Part shown: positions 63,911 to 64,000 of the stretch, in pieces
How the letters are laid out: each line of letters starts with the position of its first letter
Position numbering within the stretch: position 1 is the stretch's first letter
Assembly: GCA_958370325.1 (NCBI GenBank)
Contig: CATXJW010000001.1
Location: 62,001-126,000, forward strand
Direction of reading: 5' to 3'
Origin: an uncultured Collinsella sp.
Lineage (GTDB): Bacteria; Actinomycetota; Coriobacteriia; Coriobacteriales; Coriobacteriaceae
DNA: 64,000 bases
Program-made: the position numbers and the translations under genes
The notes under the pieces: model-generated
Told to the model about the DNA's origin: nothing
The model's database searches: none
What the model saw: only the letters and a program-made list of their open reading frames with translations

Positions 63911-64000
63911 CTAGGCGCTCTTGAGGACGGCGAAGGCCTTCGGGTCGAGTACCGCGTATGCGAGGACGGCCTCGGTGCGGTAGGCGATCTGGTTGTAGCC
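63911..64000 (-). CDS. Major capsid protein, C-terminal end only
   Basis: The last 29 residues before the stop at 63911 read GYNQIAYRTEAVLAYAVLDP then KAFAVLKSA, the usual ending of HK97-fold capsid proteins (YR-x-EA-x-x-AYAVLDP-x-AF). The rest lies beyond the window. Confidence 0.8.
   Translation of the reverse strand, partial: GYNQIAYRTEAVLAYAVLDPKAFAVLKSA

Larger units (their letters stand above)
47880..64000 (-). mobile_element. Prophage, late-gene end (siphovirus), incomplete
   Basis: A continuous minus-strand block of phage genes in the order capsid, connectors, tail tube, tail chaperones, tape measure, distal tail, tail-associated protein, baseplate, DGR, XkdX-like, holin, endolysin. 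Tail-tube, chaperone and tape-measure genes without a sheath gene indicate a long non-contractile tail. The junction with the chromosome must fall between the ATPase start (47724) and the terminator at 47887. The exact attachment site cannot be given because the other end is outside the window. No integrase, repressor or terminase is visible. Confidence 0.9.

Overview
This window is a piece of a high-GC actinobacterial chromosome. Gene content and order (MEP isoprenoid genes, a two-subunit glycyl-tRNA synthetase, pyruvate phosphate dikinase with its regulatory kinase, a RodA/PBP2/MreBCD cluster, and many GTG and TTG starts behind good Shine-Dalgarno sites) point to a gut Coriobacteriia, most likely Collinsella or a close relative. 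That assignment is inference from content; no rRNA gene is present to confirm it. Almost everything is coded on the minus strand; the only convincing plus-strand gene is dinB.

Positions 1-47724 are chromosomal housekeeping genes. Read in the direction of transcription (high to low coordinates): a P-type ATPase, a zinc-ribbon membrane protein, a cyclophilin and a TPR membrane protein; the cell-shape cluster mreB-mreC-mreD-mrdA-rodA; a conserved hypothetical; a radical SAM gene overlapping its DUF2344 partner; rplU-rpmA-obgE-nadD-yqeK-rsfS; then, past dinB, rpsP-khpA-rimM-trmD-lepB; glyQ-glyS-ppsR; ppdK; rplS; rnhB; yraN-comM-dprA-trmFO-xerD; and rpsB-tsf followed by pyrH-frr-uppS-cdsA-dxr-rseP-ispG-proS. 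The last group joins translation factors to membrane-lipid, undecaprenyl and isoprenoid supply. Recognisable promoters and intrinsic terminators separate several of these units.

From about 47880 to the end of the window lies the late region of an integrated siphophage, also on the minus strand. In transcription order: the end of the major capsid protein, head-tail connector genes, the major tail protein, tail-assembly chaperones expressed through a -1 ribosomal frameshift, the tape measure protein, a distal tail protein, a large tail-associated protein, a baseplate (BppU-like) protein, then a diversity-generating retroelement (DGR), and finally an XkdX-like protein, a holin candidate, an amidase endolysin and a tiny membrane protein. 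The capsid gene is cut by the window; terminase, replication genes and integrase would lie beyond 64000.

The DGR (50462-53524) is the outstanding feature. It has a reverse transcriptase with a YMDD active site, an Avd-like accessory protein, a 128-nt template repeat (TR, 51890-52017) and a matching variable repeat (VR, 52628-52755) at the 3' end of a lectin-fold target gene. Aligning the two repeats by eye gives 17 differences, and every one falls at an adenine of the TR on the coding strand; none of the 104 non-adenine positions differs. A 14-nt all-G/C block marks the end where homing should start, and a perfect 10-bp hairpin follows the target stop codon. The target sits directly after the baseplate genes, so it probably encodes the host-recognition tip, which the phage rewrites by adenine-directed mutagenic retrohoming.
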